Source: Clostridia bacterium
GTDB taxonomy: Bacteria > Bacillota > Clostridia > Christensenellales > Aristaeellaceae
Assembly: GCA_016295665.1 (NCBI GenBank)
Contig: JAEDKS010000140.1
Span: forward strand, 1-6,396
Reading direction: 5' to 3'
DNA length: 6,396 nucleotides
Positions 1-6,184 of this stretch are shown piece after piece (the first letter of the stretch is position 1; every line of letters starts with the position of its first letter). The translations under genes and the position numbers were made by a program. The notes under the pieces are model-generated. The model searched no databases, was not told the DNA's origin, and worked only from the letters and a program-made list of their open reading frames with translations.

Positions 1-33
1 AAGCCGACCGGGGCCGACGACTTGCCGGTGTAA
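1..33 (+). CDS. Possible C-terminal end of an upstream gene (partial)
   Basis: Frame 1 reads KPTGADDLPV and ends at a TAA at 31-33. All ten codons end in G or C, matching the strong GC3 bias of the real genes here, and a possible rightward terminator follows at 50-85. Only ten residues are visible, so no function can be given. Frame 2 is also open through this stretch, but it continues into a long antisense shadow of the permease gene. The stop codon lies in the loop of a perfect 12-bp inverted repeat (8-19 with 36-47). Confidence 0.3.
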   Translation, partial: KPTGADDLPV

Positions 34-47
34 CACGTCGGCCCCGG
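8..47. repeat. Perfect 12-bp inverted repeat (stem-loop)
   Basis: CCGGGGCCGACG at 8-19 is the exact reverse complement of 36-47, with a 16-nt loop. The stem is very GC-rich and would be stable in RNA from either strand. It has no adjacent T-tract on the plus strand, so it does not look like a simple intrinsic terminator by itself. It may be the base of the terminator region of the gene that ends at 33, or an independent intergenic hairpin. Confidence 0.6.
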
Positions 48-49
48 AC

Positions 50-85
50 CCCCGTGCCCCTTGTTTCGTTCGGGGTCGGGGTTTT
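50..85 (+). terminator. Possible intrinsic terminator of an upstream rightward gene
   Basis: Two C-runs (50-53 and 57-60) can pair with two G-runs (72-75 and 78-81) across an 11-nt loop, with a small internal loop between the two stem blocks. TTTT follows directly at 82-85. The T-tract is short and the stem imperfect, so this is a moderate call. It fits a rightward gene ending just before it and facing the leftward ABC operon. Confidence 0.4.
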
Positions 86-236
86 ATGATACCTCCGTTC
101 GGCGGTGGCTGTGAGCGGCCGGAGGGGTTGCGAGTCCTGAGTGCACACTCCAGTCTGGTTCGGGGGCACCGGCAGGAGCCGTTGCGCCGGCCCCCGTACC
201 CCAACAGGTCACCCGCCGCGCCGCTGACCCCGCCCC
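86..236. other. Gene-free structured intergenic stretch
   Basis: I find no credible gene. Open frames here have no ribosome binding site and are extensions of antisense shadows. The stretch has several dyads: CCTCCG (92-97) with CGGAGG (120-125), GAGTG (139-143) with CACTC (146-150), and a large hairpin at 157-200. I do not recognise a known RNA family or a tRNA. It lies between a possible rightward terminator and the 3' end of the leftward operon. Confidence 0.5.
157..200. repeat. Strong imperfect hairpin of unknown role
   Basis: The left arm GGT-T-CGGGGG-CA-CCGGC (157-173) pairs with GCCGG-CCCCCG-T-ACC (186-200). This gives 14 base pairs, interrupted by one T-T mismatch and a 2-nt CA bulge, around a 12-nt loop. 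No T-tract follows on either strand, so it is not an obvious terminator. It could be part of a small RNA, a repeat remnant or an mRNA 3'-end structure. Confidence 0.5.
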
Positions 237-260
237 AAAAGGCTCCCTCCCCGAGGGAGC
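237..260 (-). terminator. Likely intrinsic terminator of the ABC operon
   Basis: Read on the minus strand, GCTCCCTC (260-253), loop GGG, GAGGGAGC (249-242) forms a perfect 8-bp stem. One further C and then TTTT (240-237) follow. It is about 40 nt past the permease stop codon. The T-tract is short. The stem is also the first hairpin of the dispersed-type repeat at 241-301, so the repeat appears to serve as the terminator. Confidence 0.55.
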
Positions 261-301
261 TGTCACCGAAGGTGACTGAGGGAGTGGTACCCACCCCCTC
301 A
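241..301. repeat. Three-hairpin intergenic repeat, left copy
   Basis: There are three consecutive stem-loops. The first is GCTCCCTC/GAGGGAGC with a 3-nt loop (242-260). The second is GTCACC/GGTGAC with loop GAA (262-276). The third is TGAGGG-A-GTGG/CCAC-C-CCCTCA with loop TAC (277-301), with one A-C mismatch. The third overlaps the permease stop codon at 299-301. From memory, similar 'ggctccctc...gagggagctgtc...gactgaggga' elements are dispersed in Oscillospiraceae genomes, but only one copy of this sequence is visible here. Confidence 0.65.
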
Positions 302-2206
302 AGCCTTCACCTCTTTCTTCTCCCCCCTGACAAACACCCCCTTCACCCTCTGCAACCTCTGCTTCCAAATCTTCCGTCTCTCCAGTCTCTCTCCCAAATC
401 CCGTGCCCCGACCCCGTACACGAGGTACAGGATAATGCCCGACACGACCATAATGAACACGGTCGACGCGCACCGTCTGCCGGTGGCATTGACGTTGTAG
501 CCGTCCCGGCCCTCCTCGGCGCACATATTCTGAATGACCATGGCGTAGCTCTTGCCGTAGCTGGAGTGGAAGGTGGCGGACATATCGTACTCGGTGAACA
601 GCGCGTTGAAGTTGAGCGCGAACACCGCCAGCACACTCGGCAGCACGATGGGCAGCTTGACCCTGAGGAACGTGACGAGGCTGGACGCGCCCAGATTCCG
701 CGCCGCGTCCTCCAGCTCCTCGTCGATGGCGTAGAACGCCGCCTTAATCATGCGCAGGGCAAAGGGCAGCTTGACCACCGTGTAGGCCATGATGATGAGG
801 AACCGGACGTTATCCTTGTAGTACAGATTCTGTCCGAACACGTACCACACCTCGCTGTTGAAGTAGGTGCGGTAGGAGTAGCAGATGAGGATGGTGGGCA
901 GGAGCCACGGGAACAGCATGGCATACTCCATGGCGACGGCCCGCTTCCTGCCCTTGTTGCGGAAGATGTAGTTGACCGCCACCACCACAATCACGCAGGC
1001 CAGGGCGGCGGCGATGGCGCTCATGACGAAGCTGAGCCGGATGCCGCCCACCGTATCGGCGTTGGAGAACAGGCCGGAGATGGCATCCGTGCGGGTTCTG
1101 AGCTTGCCCCTTGTGGTCATGTACTCGTAGTCCTGACTGCCGAAGAAGTTGATGAGCGTCCAGCCGCCGAAGTCGATGGTCTTGGAGCGGATGGCGGTGT
1201 AGTTCTGGAACGCGAACACCACAATCATCACCACGGGGGTCATGTAGATGAGGAACAGCACGTAGGCATACGCGTGGGCCAGCACGTTGGCGACGGGGTT
1301 CTGAATCTTCTGCTTGACCAGCTTGGCCTTGGTCTTGCTGACGGACAGGTAGTGCCCCTTCCGCTCGTAGGAGGACAGCACGGTCAGCAGAATGATGGTG
1401 AACATGGCGAGGATAATGGACAGCAGGGCGGCCCTTGCCTGGGGGAACGCCTCATCCGCCACCGACGACCCCGCCAATCGCACGATTTCCGGGTTGATGG
1501 AATCGTACCCCAGCAGCGTGGGCGCGGACATGGCGCAGAGTCCTGTGATGAAGGTCATCACGGTCAGGGAGAACATGGTGGGAATCAGCGTGGGGAACAC
1601 GACCTTCAGCAGCACCTTGAAGGGCTTGGCGCCCATGTTCCTCGCGGCCTCCACCGTGTTGTAGTCGATGCCGCGAATGGCGTTGCGCAAAAACAGCGCG
1701 TGGTTGCTGGTACAGGCGAAGGTCATGGTGAACAGCACGGCCCCGAACCCGGAGAACCACTGCTTGTTCATATTCGGGAAAATCTGCACCAGCCACGTGG
1801 TCAGAATGCCGTCGTTGTCGTACAGGAACTGGTACCCGGTCACGAGGGCCACGCCGGAGTAGATGAGCGTGGTCATGTACCCGAGCCGCAGAATCTTCGC
1901 GCCCTTGATGTCGAAGTACTCGGTCAAGAGCACGATGGACACGCCCACCACGTTGACCGTGACCACCAGACACACCGCCAACTTCAGCGAGTTGCCCACA
2001 AAGCTGGGCATATTCCCGGCGAAGAAGAACCGGATGACCGCCAGCGGGTCGATGTCCCCGGCGGCGTTCCTCACGGTGAAGATCTGCGTCAGGGTATTGA
2101 GGCAGGGCAGGAGCATGAATCCGAAGAACAGGTACACGAAGAACGCGATGCCGAAGGCCTTCCAAATCATGTCGACCCTCAGCCCGCCGGAGCGCTTGGC
2201 CTGCAT
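299..2206 (-). CDS. ABC importer permease, fused two-domain (Fe3+/thiamine/polyamine class)
   Basis: This inner-membrane protein probably supplies both transmembrane halves of the importer in one chain. The 635 residues contain two permease units, each with an EAA loop that docks the ATPase. The first is EAARNMGAKPFKVLLKVVFP (about 186-205) and the second is EDAARNLGASSLVTFLRVKLP (about 499-519), both followed by a conserved-type LIP/VLP stretch. Hydrophobic segments are clear near 14-38, 70-95, 105-130, 155-175, 205-230, 260-280, 308-335, 390-415, 428-448, 470-490, 519-540 and 580-600. I chose ATG 2206 because the GGGGGG run at 2213-2218 is correctly spaced for it; ATG 2212, two codons upstream, abuts that run. 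It starts 13 bp after the ATPase stop, so the two are surely cotranscribed. A polar extracytoplasmic stretch of about 55 residues (334-389) precedes the second core. The substrate cannot be deduced. Confidence 0.93.
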   Translation of the reverse strand: MQAKRSGGLRVDMIWKAFGIAFFVYLFFGFMLLPCLNTLTQIFTVRNAAGDIDPLAVIRFFFAGNMPSFVGNSLKLAVCLVVTVNVVGVSIVLLTEYFDIKGAKILRLGYMTTLIYSGVALVTGYQFLYDNDGILTTWLVQIFPNMNKQWFSGFGAVLFTMTFACTSNHALFLRNAIRGIDYNTVEAARNMGAKPFKVLLKVVFPTLIPTMFSLTVMTFITGLCAMSAPTLLGYDSINPEIVRLAGSSVADEAFPQARAALLSIILAMFTIILLTVLSSYERKGHYLSVSKTKAKLVKQKIQNPVANVLAHAYAYVLFLIYMTPVVMIVVFAFQNYTAIRSKTIDFGGWTLINFFGSQDYEYMTTRGKLRTRTDAISGLFSNADTVGGIRLSFVMSAIAAALACVIVVVAVNYIFRNKGRKRAVAMEYAMLFPWLLPTILICYSYRTYFNSEVWYVFGQNLYYKDNVRFLIIMAYTVVKLPFALRMIKAAFYAIDEELEDAARNLGASSLVTFLRVKLPIVLPSVLAVFALNFNALFTEYDMSATFHSSYGKSYAMVIQNMCAEEGRDGYNVNATGRRCASTVFIMVVSGIILYLVYGVGARDLGERLERRKIWKQRLQRVKGVFVRGEKKEVKA

Positions 2207-2219
2207 ACCCATCCCCCCT

Positions 2220-3218
2220 TTACGCGTCGTAGCTCATCACATCCCGGGGGGAGATGGCGACCATGACCTTTTCCCCGGGGCTATGGATGCTGATGCCGTC
2301 GTTCTTCTCAATGACCTTCAGCGTCTGCGCCCCGCAGTCGATGAAGTACTTGATGTACAGCCCGTAGTACTCTCCGGACTTGATGGTGCCCTCCATGCGC
2401 ACCTCCCCGCCCTGCGCGGGCGCGTTGACCCGGATGCGCTCCAGCCGGATGAAGTGGTGCCGATGGATATCCAGCCCCATCCGCGCCGCCAGCGCATCGC
2501 ACAGCGGGTTGATGTCCCCGATGAAGTTGCACACGAACTCGGTCTTGGAGTGGTTGTAGACCTCGTTGGGGGTGCCGATCTGCTCAATGTACCCCTTGTT
2601 GAACACGGCGATGCGGTCGGACAGGGTCAGCGCCTCCTCCTGGTCGTGGGTCACGTAGATGGTGGTGATGCCGAACTCCCGCTGCATCCGCTTCAGCTCG
2701 TTCCTCAGCCCGACCCTCAGCTTGGCATCCAGATTGGACAGGGGCTCATCCATGCAGATGATGCTCGGCCCGGTGACGAGGGCCCGGGCGATGGCGACGC
2801 GCTGCTGCTGTCCGCCGGAGAGCTGGCTCACGGCCTTCTCCAGCTGTTCATCGGTCAAATCGACCTTCCGGGCGATGTCCCGCACCTTCTGGTCAATCTC
2901 CTTCTTTTTCAGCTTCTGCACCTTCAGTCCGAAGGCGATGTTCTGATACACGGTCATGGTGGGGAACAGGGCATAGCTCTGGAACACGATGCCGATGTTG
3001 CGCTTCTCAATCGGCACATGGGTGATGTCCTCCCCGTTCACATTCACGGTGCCGCTCACCGGCTCAATAAACCCGGTAATGGTGCGCAGCGTGGTGGTCT
3101 TGCCGCATCCGGACGGCCCGAGGAAGGTAAAGAACTCCCCCTCCTTCACGTCCACGTTGATTTGATGCAGCGCCTCAAAGTCCCCGAATTTGACCACAAT
3201 GTCCTTCAATTCAATCAT
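2220..3218 (-). CDS. ABC importer ATP-binding protein (FbpC/PotA-like, TOBE domain)
   Basis: This cytoplasmic ATPase drives the importer, presumably as a homodimer under the fused permease. All nucleotide-binding motifs are intact in the 332 residues: Walker A GPSGCGKTT (34-42), Q-loop Q80 in VFQSYALFP, signature LSGGQ (133-137), Walker B ending MDEP (156-159), D-loop SNLD (161-164) and H-loop H191 in VTHDQEEAL. Residues from about 245 to 332 form the C-terminal extension typical of the sugar/iron/polyamine importer class, a TOBE-type regulatory region (EGTIKSGEYYGLYIKYFID is part of it). The start is ATG 3218: AAGGAG lies at 3232-3227 with an 8-nt spacer, whereas the in-frame GTG at 3227 overlaps that site. 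The gene follows the binding-protein gene after a hairpin-bearing gap and precedes the permease by 13 bp. General annotation is secure; 'iron' or 'spermidine' labels would be guesses. Confidence 0.95.
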   Translation of the reverse strand: MIELKDIVVKFGDFEALHQINVDVKEGEFFTFLGPSGCGKTTTLRTITGFIEPVSGTVNVNGEDITHVPIEKRNIGIVFQSYALFPTMTVYQNIAFGLKVQKLKKKEIDQKVRDIARKVDLTDEQLEKAVSQLSGGQQQRVAIARALVTGPSIICMDEPLSNLDAKLRVGLRNELKRMQREFGITTIYVTHDQEEALTLSDRIAVFNKGYIEQIGTPNEVYNHSKTEFVCNFIGDINPLCDALAARMGLDIHRHHFIRLERIRVNAPAQGGEVRMEGTIKSGEYYGLYIKYFIDCGAQTLKVIEKNDGISIHSPGEKVMVAISPRDVMSYDA

Positions 3219-3226
3219 GGGGCACA

Positions 3227-3239
3227 CTCCTTGTAAGGA
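3227..3239 (-). promoter_or_regulatory. ATPase ribosome binding site inside a small dyad
   Basis: On the minus strand TCCTT (3239-3235) is complementary to AAGGA (3232-3228), which is the Shine-Dalgarno site of the ATPase gene. A four-pair stem with a 4-nt loop could partly hide it. It sits one base downstream of the 12-bp hairpin at 3241-3273. The ribosome binding site itself decides the ATG at 3218; any control by masking is inference. Confidence 0.45.
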
Positions 3240-3240
3240 A

Positions 3241-3273
3241 AGCGGCGGGCCGAAAGGGTTCCGGCCCGCCGCT
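3241..3273 (-). other. Intercistronic hairpin between binding-protein and ATPase genes
   Basis: AGCGGCGGGCCG (3241-3252) is an exact reverse complement of 3262-3273, a perfect 12-bp GC-rich stem with a 9-nt loop. On the minus strand it is followed by TTCCTT rather than a true T-tract. I read it as a partial terminator or 3'-end stabiliser, which in importer operons commonly keeps binding-protein mRNA in excess over ATPase and permease mRNA. It starts 23 nt past the binding-protein stop codon. Confidence 0.65.
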
Positions 3274-3296
3274 CCGTTGCGTTGGCATAGAATCGG

Positions 3297-4490
3297 TTAC
3301 TGGGCCGCCTGCGTCAGCACAGACCAGTCCAGGTTGTCCCAGTCAGGCTCTGCGGGGGCGGCGGAGGCGTCGGCCCAGTAGAAGCCCAGGTTGGTCATGA
3401 TGTTCGTCCACTCCTTGCTGTGGGCCGCGACGTAGGACGCATAGTTCATGTCGGTGCCCTCCACCATCTTCAGGGAGCAGTTTTCCAGGGTGTAGATTTC
3501 GGGGGTCTCGTCATAGATCATGGCAGACGCGGCCTGATTGCAGGGGTAGGAGTCGAACTCATCGGCCCAGGCCGCCTGCACCTCGGCGGAGCCGAACCAC
3601 TCGGCGAAGGCCTTCACGACCTCGGTTTCCTCCTCGGTGCGGCCCGCCCGGTCGAGGATGCCCAGGTACTCAGCGATGTAGTAGGTGCCGTCCGCGATGT
3701 CCACAATGCCCCAGTTCTCGGGCTCCAGGGTGCCCAGCAGGGGGTGATCGGAGCTGCCGGCGGCGGCGTCCACCATGCCGTACAGGGAGGAGGAGTAGAA
3801 CGTGGACACCTGCACATCGCCGCGGTTCAGGGGCTCAAAGCCGTAGCTGTCGCCGGTGAACACGCCGCCCGCGCAGTACTGCCACAGCTTCTTCCAGCCC
3901 TCCACGGAGATGCCGCCGGCGGGGGAGGTGGGGTCGGTGTAGGCAAAGAGCATGGCGTTGTTGATGTTGCTGTTGGTGGTGCCGCCGACCTTGCCCTGCC
4001 GGTACCAGGTGTAGCCGCAGTCCACGATGTCGCCCCAGTGCTCGAAGGACAGCTTCTCGCCCTTGGTGCCCAGCTCGTCGTCACGGTACAGCATCAGGAT
4101 GTTCTGAATCACCAGACCGTAGGCCTTGCCGGGGTACACATACTGCCCGACCTCCTCAGCCCAGGAGGGTGTCCAGTCCATGACCTTCAGGTTCTCATAG
4201 GTGCCGCCGACCAGCTGGGTCCAGCGGGTCTCGTTCAGGCCGAAGATGAGGTCGCCGTCCTTGTTCTCATTGGCGGCCTGAATGGCGGCGGTGTCACCGG
4301 AGATGACGGAGTTGTCATCGAGGGAGATGGTGAACCCGGCCTTCTTGGCCTCATTGATGAGCCAGTTGGTGCGCTCGGTGGAGTTGGAGTTGGAGTAGAT
4401 GCGGATGACATAATCGCTGTCAGCGTTCGCCACGGAGACGAGGGACAGCATCATGCCCAGAACCAGGAACAGAGCCACGAGCCTTTTCAT
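3297..4490 (-). CDS. Extracellular solute-binding protein of the ABC importer
   Basis: This exported protein of 397 residues captures the substrate and delivers it to the permease. The N-terminus is a classic signal peptide: MKR, hydrophobic 4-20, then VANA with likely cleavage after A23. No cysteine lies there, so it lacks a lipobox. The mature part follows the FbpA-like periplasmic-binding type 2 layout: an opening strand VIRIYSNSN (28-36), DGDLIFGLN (78-86), YGLVIQNILMLYRDDEL (124-140), and near the end EWFGSAEVQAAWADEFDSYPCN (297-318). That last part matches the family's 'S-x-x-x-Q ... YP-x-N' region. The tyrosine pair that ligates iron in FbpA seems replaced by SSS (233-235). Four cysteines (158, 206, 317, 338) could form disulfides. 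AGGAGG lies at 4502-4497, six bases before the ATG. It is the first gene of the operon. Membership of the class is firm; the ligand is unknown. Confidence 0.9.
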   Translation of the reverse strand: MKRLVALFLVLGMMLSLVSVANADSDYVIRIYSNSNSTERTNWLINEAKKAGFTISLDDNSVISGDTAAIQAANENKDGDLIFGLNETRWTQLVGGTYENLKVMDWTPSWAEEVGQYVYPGKAYGLVIQNILMLYRDDELGTKGEKLSFEHWGDIVDCGYTWYRQGKVGGTTNSNINNAMLFAYTDPTSPAGGISVEGWKKLWQYCAGGVFTGDSYGFEPLNRGDVQVSTFYSSSLYGMVDAAAGSSDHPLLGTLEPENWGIVDIADGTYYIAEYLGILDRAGRTEEETEVVKAFAEWFGSAEVQAAWADEFDSYPCNQAASAMIYDETPEIYTLENCSLKMVEGTDMNYASYVAAHSKEWTNIMTNLGFYWADASAAPAEPDWDNLDWSVLTQAAQ

Positions 4491-4558
4491 GGTGTACCTC
4501 CTCGGAAGATGAATTTGTCGATGGAGCCCCGCGCCTTGTGGGGGCCCGTCCTGCTTCC

Positions 4559-4587
4559 ATTATACAACCATTTCGTCCCCGCCGCAA
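4559..4587 (-). promoter_or_regulatory. Promoter of the ABC importer operon
   Basis: On the minus strand a perfect -10 box TATAAT (4564-4559) lies 17 nt after a weak -35 TTGCGG (4587-4582). The start of transcription would be near 4552, giving a leader of about 60 nt before the ATG. That leader holds a small stem GCCCC (4526-4530) with GGGGC (4541-4545). A weak -35 with a consensus -10 suggests activator help or a repressible promoter. Confidence 0.65.
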
Positions 4588-4596
4588 GGCTTTGCG
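4583..4596. promoter_or_regulatory. Operator-like dyad over the importer -35 box
   Basis: CGCAA (4583-4587) and TTGCG (4592-4596) form a 5-bp inverted repeat around the 4-nt centre GGCT. It overlaps the -35 hexamer of the leftward promoter. The position suits a repressor operator. I do not recognise the regulator, and no regulator gene is in the window. A short dyad like this can occur by chance. Confidence 0.3.
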
Positions 4597-4690
4597 TTAA
4601 ATTTGTGTAAAATGTTTTTCCCTGAACGGTTCATTCCCGCACCATTCCGTGTCCGGCACCCCCTGATTTTCCTTTCATTTCCTGCCCCCG

Positions 4691-4719
4691 TTTACAATCC
4701 CCGCAAAGTGTGCTATACT
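4691..4719 (+). promoter_or_regulatory. Promoter of the MATE gene (extended -10)
   Basis: TTTACA at 4691-4696, a 17-nt spacer and TATACT at 4714-4719 make a near-consensus housekeeping promoter. TGC directly before the -10 is an extended -10 motif. Transcription would start near 4725-4727, leaving a leader of roughly 38 nt. This excludes the in-frame ATG at 4725 as the translation start. Confidence 0.8.
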
Positions 4720-4763
4720 GATGAATGCTGTACCTTAACGACGAGGCCCGCAGGAGGCGCACC

Positions 4764-6170
4764 ATGAACACCCGAAAGCCAACGGCATTCCTCTCCCGCT
4801 ACATCGGCAACGCCGCGTTCTACCGCATGGTAATGGCGGTGGCGGTACCCATCATGATTCAGAACGGCGTGACGCAGTTCGTGAGCCTGCTGGACAACAT
4901 CATGGTCGGCAGCGTGGGCACGCTCCCCATGGGCGGCGTAGGCATCGCGAACCAGCTGATTTTCGTGTTCAATCTGGCGATTTTCGGCGCGGTGTCAGGC
5001 GCGGGCATCTTCGGTGCCCAGTACTACGGCAAGGGCGACCACGACGGCGTGCGCTACGCCTTCCGCTTCAAGCTGTATATCGGCCTGATTCTGGCCCTGC
5101 TGGGCACCCTGCTGTTCCTGACGCTGGACGAGACGCTGATTTCCCTCTACCTGAAGGGCGAGGCCACGGAGGCCGACCGCCTCTCGACCCTCGGGTATGC
5201 GAAGGACTACCTGCACCTGATGCTCCTGGGCTTTGTGCCCTTCGTGCTGACCCAGTGCTACGCCGGCACCCTGCGTGAAACGGGCTGTACGGTGGTACCG
5301 ATGGTGGCGGGCGTGGTGTCGGTGCTGGTGAACCTGTGCTTTAACGCCCTGCTCATCTATGGCCTGCTGGGCTTCCCGGCCCTGGGCATCCGGGGCGCGG
5401 CGATTGCCACGGTCATCTCGCGCGTGGCGGAAATGCTGATTGTCATCATCTGGACGCACCGTCACCCCGCGCGGAATCCGTTCATCCGGGGCGCCTACCG
5501 GAGCCTGCGCATCCCGGCTCCCCTGACCGTCGCCATCGCGAAAAAGACGCTGCCCCTGATGCTGAACGAGACCCTGTGGGCCGGCGGCATGGCGATGCTG
5601 GCGATGTGCTACTCCCTCCACTCCCTCGATGTCGTCCCCGCCCAGACCATGTCCTCGACGATCTCCAACGTGTTCAACGTAGCCTTCCTGGCGATGGGCA
5701 ACGCGGTGGGCATCATCGTGGGCCAGCTGCTGGGCGCAGGCCGTCTGGACGAGGCGCGGGACACCGACCGGAAGCTCATCACCTTCTCCGTCCTGATCTG
5801 CGTGGTCATCGGTGCCGTCATGGCGATGCTGTCCCCGTTCATTCCCATGCTGTACCCCGCCACCGACAGCGTGCGCACCCTCGCCACGGACTTCCTGCTG
5901 ATTTCCGCCCTGTGTATGCCCCTGAACAGTCTGGCGAACGCGTGTTATTTCACGCTCCGTTCCGGCGGCAAGACGCTGGTGACGTTCCTGTTCGACAGCT
6001 GTTTCGAGTGGTGCATCACGCTCCCCACGGCCTTCCTCCTGACCCTCCTGACCGACCTGACCATCGTCCCGGTGTTCCTGATCTGTCAGCTGCTGGTCAT
6101 CGCCAAGTGCGCCGTCGGCCTGACCATGATCGCCCGCGGCGTCTGGGTCAACAACATTGTCCAGTCCTGA
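4764..6170 (+). CDS. MATE-family multidrug/toxin efflux transporter
   Basis: This 468-residue integral membrane protein belongs to the NorM/DinF-type MATE exporters, which expel organic compounds in exchange for H+ or Na+. Two similar halves are visible. The N-half opens with AVPIMIQNGVTQFVSLLDNIMVG (27-49), carrying the usual proline and aspartate (P29, D44), then IANQLIFVFNLAIFGAVSGAGIFGAQYYGKG. GIRGAAIATVISR (208-220) is the family's glycine/alanine-rich segment before the central loop (232-258). The C-half opens near LPLMLNETLWAGG (263-275) and includes GQLLGAGRLDEAR (320-332) and LRSGGKT (398-404). About twelve hydrophobic segments fit the family, and the length is normal. The start is ATG 4764, with AGGAGG at 4752-4757; the earlier ATG 4725 is at the transcription start and has no ribosome binding site. 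It is a single-gene unit divergent from the importer, with its own promoter and terminator. The substrate cannot be told from sequence. Confidence 0.95.
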   Translation: MNTRKPTAFLSRYIGNAAFYRMVMAVAVPIMIQNGVTQFVSLLDNIMVGSVGTLPMGGVGIANQLIFVFNLAIFGAVSGAGIFGAQYYGKGDHDGVRYAFRFKLYIGLILALLGTLLFLTLDETLISLYLKGEATEADRLSTLGYAKDYLHLMLLGFVPFVLTQCYAGTLRETGCTVVPMVAGVVSVLVNLCFNALLIYGLLGFPALGIRGAAIATVISRVAEMLIVIIWTHRHPARNPFIRGAYRSLRIPAPLTVAIAKKTLPLMLNETLWAGGMAMLAMCYSLHSLDVVPAQTMSSTISNVFNVAFLAMGNAVGIIVGQLLGAGRLDEARDTDRKLITFSVLICVVIGAVMAMLSPFIPMLYPATDSVRTLATDFLLISALCMPLNSLANACYFTLRSGGKTLVTFLFDSCFEWCITLPTAFLLTLLTDLTIVPVFLICQLLVIAKCAVGLTMIARGVWVNNIVQS

Positions 6171-6184
6171 CCCCCGCCGCGCCC

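Noticed and set aside
124..202. Possible tRNA or known structured RNA (a GGTTCG stretch at 157-162 resembles a T-loop start)
   Set aside because: No acceptor, D, anticodon and T arms could be laid out together. The GGTTCG belongs to the arm of the 157-200 hairpin.
86..2266. Very long plus-strand open frame (726 codons) opposite the permease gene
   Set aside because: The translation is rich in His, Gly, Arg, Gln and Glu with no domain or membrane pattern, and no ribosome binding site precedes it. It is the antisense shadow of a GC3-rich gene whose own strand has two EAA loops and clear membrane segments.
1863..3236. Long plus-strand open frame opposite the ATPase and the permease start
   Set aside because: It runs across two real genes and their junction. 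The opposite strand encodes every canonical ABC ATPase motif. Composition is shadow-like and there is no start signal.
3420..4610. Long plus-strand open frame opposite the binding-protein gene
   Set aside because: It is a low-complexity Val/Gly/Leu/His-rich product and continues through the operon promoter. The minus strand has a signal peptide, a ribosome binding site and family motifs.
4725..4763. Upstream in-frame ATG adding 13 residues to the MATE protein
   Set aside because: It lies at the predicted transcription start with no Shine-Dalgarno site, while AGGAGG is well placed for the ATG at 4764.
4612..4767. Small plus-strand open frame of about 51 codons whose stop overlaps the MATE ATG (ATGA)
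   Set aside because: The ATGA overlap looked like a leader peptide, but the frame starts about 110 bases before the MATE transcription start and spans its promoter. It has no ribosome binding site.
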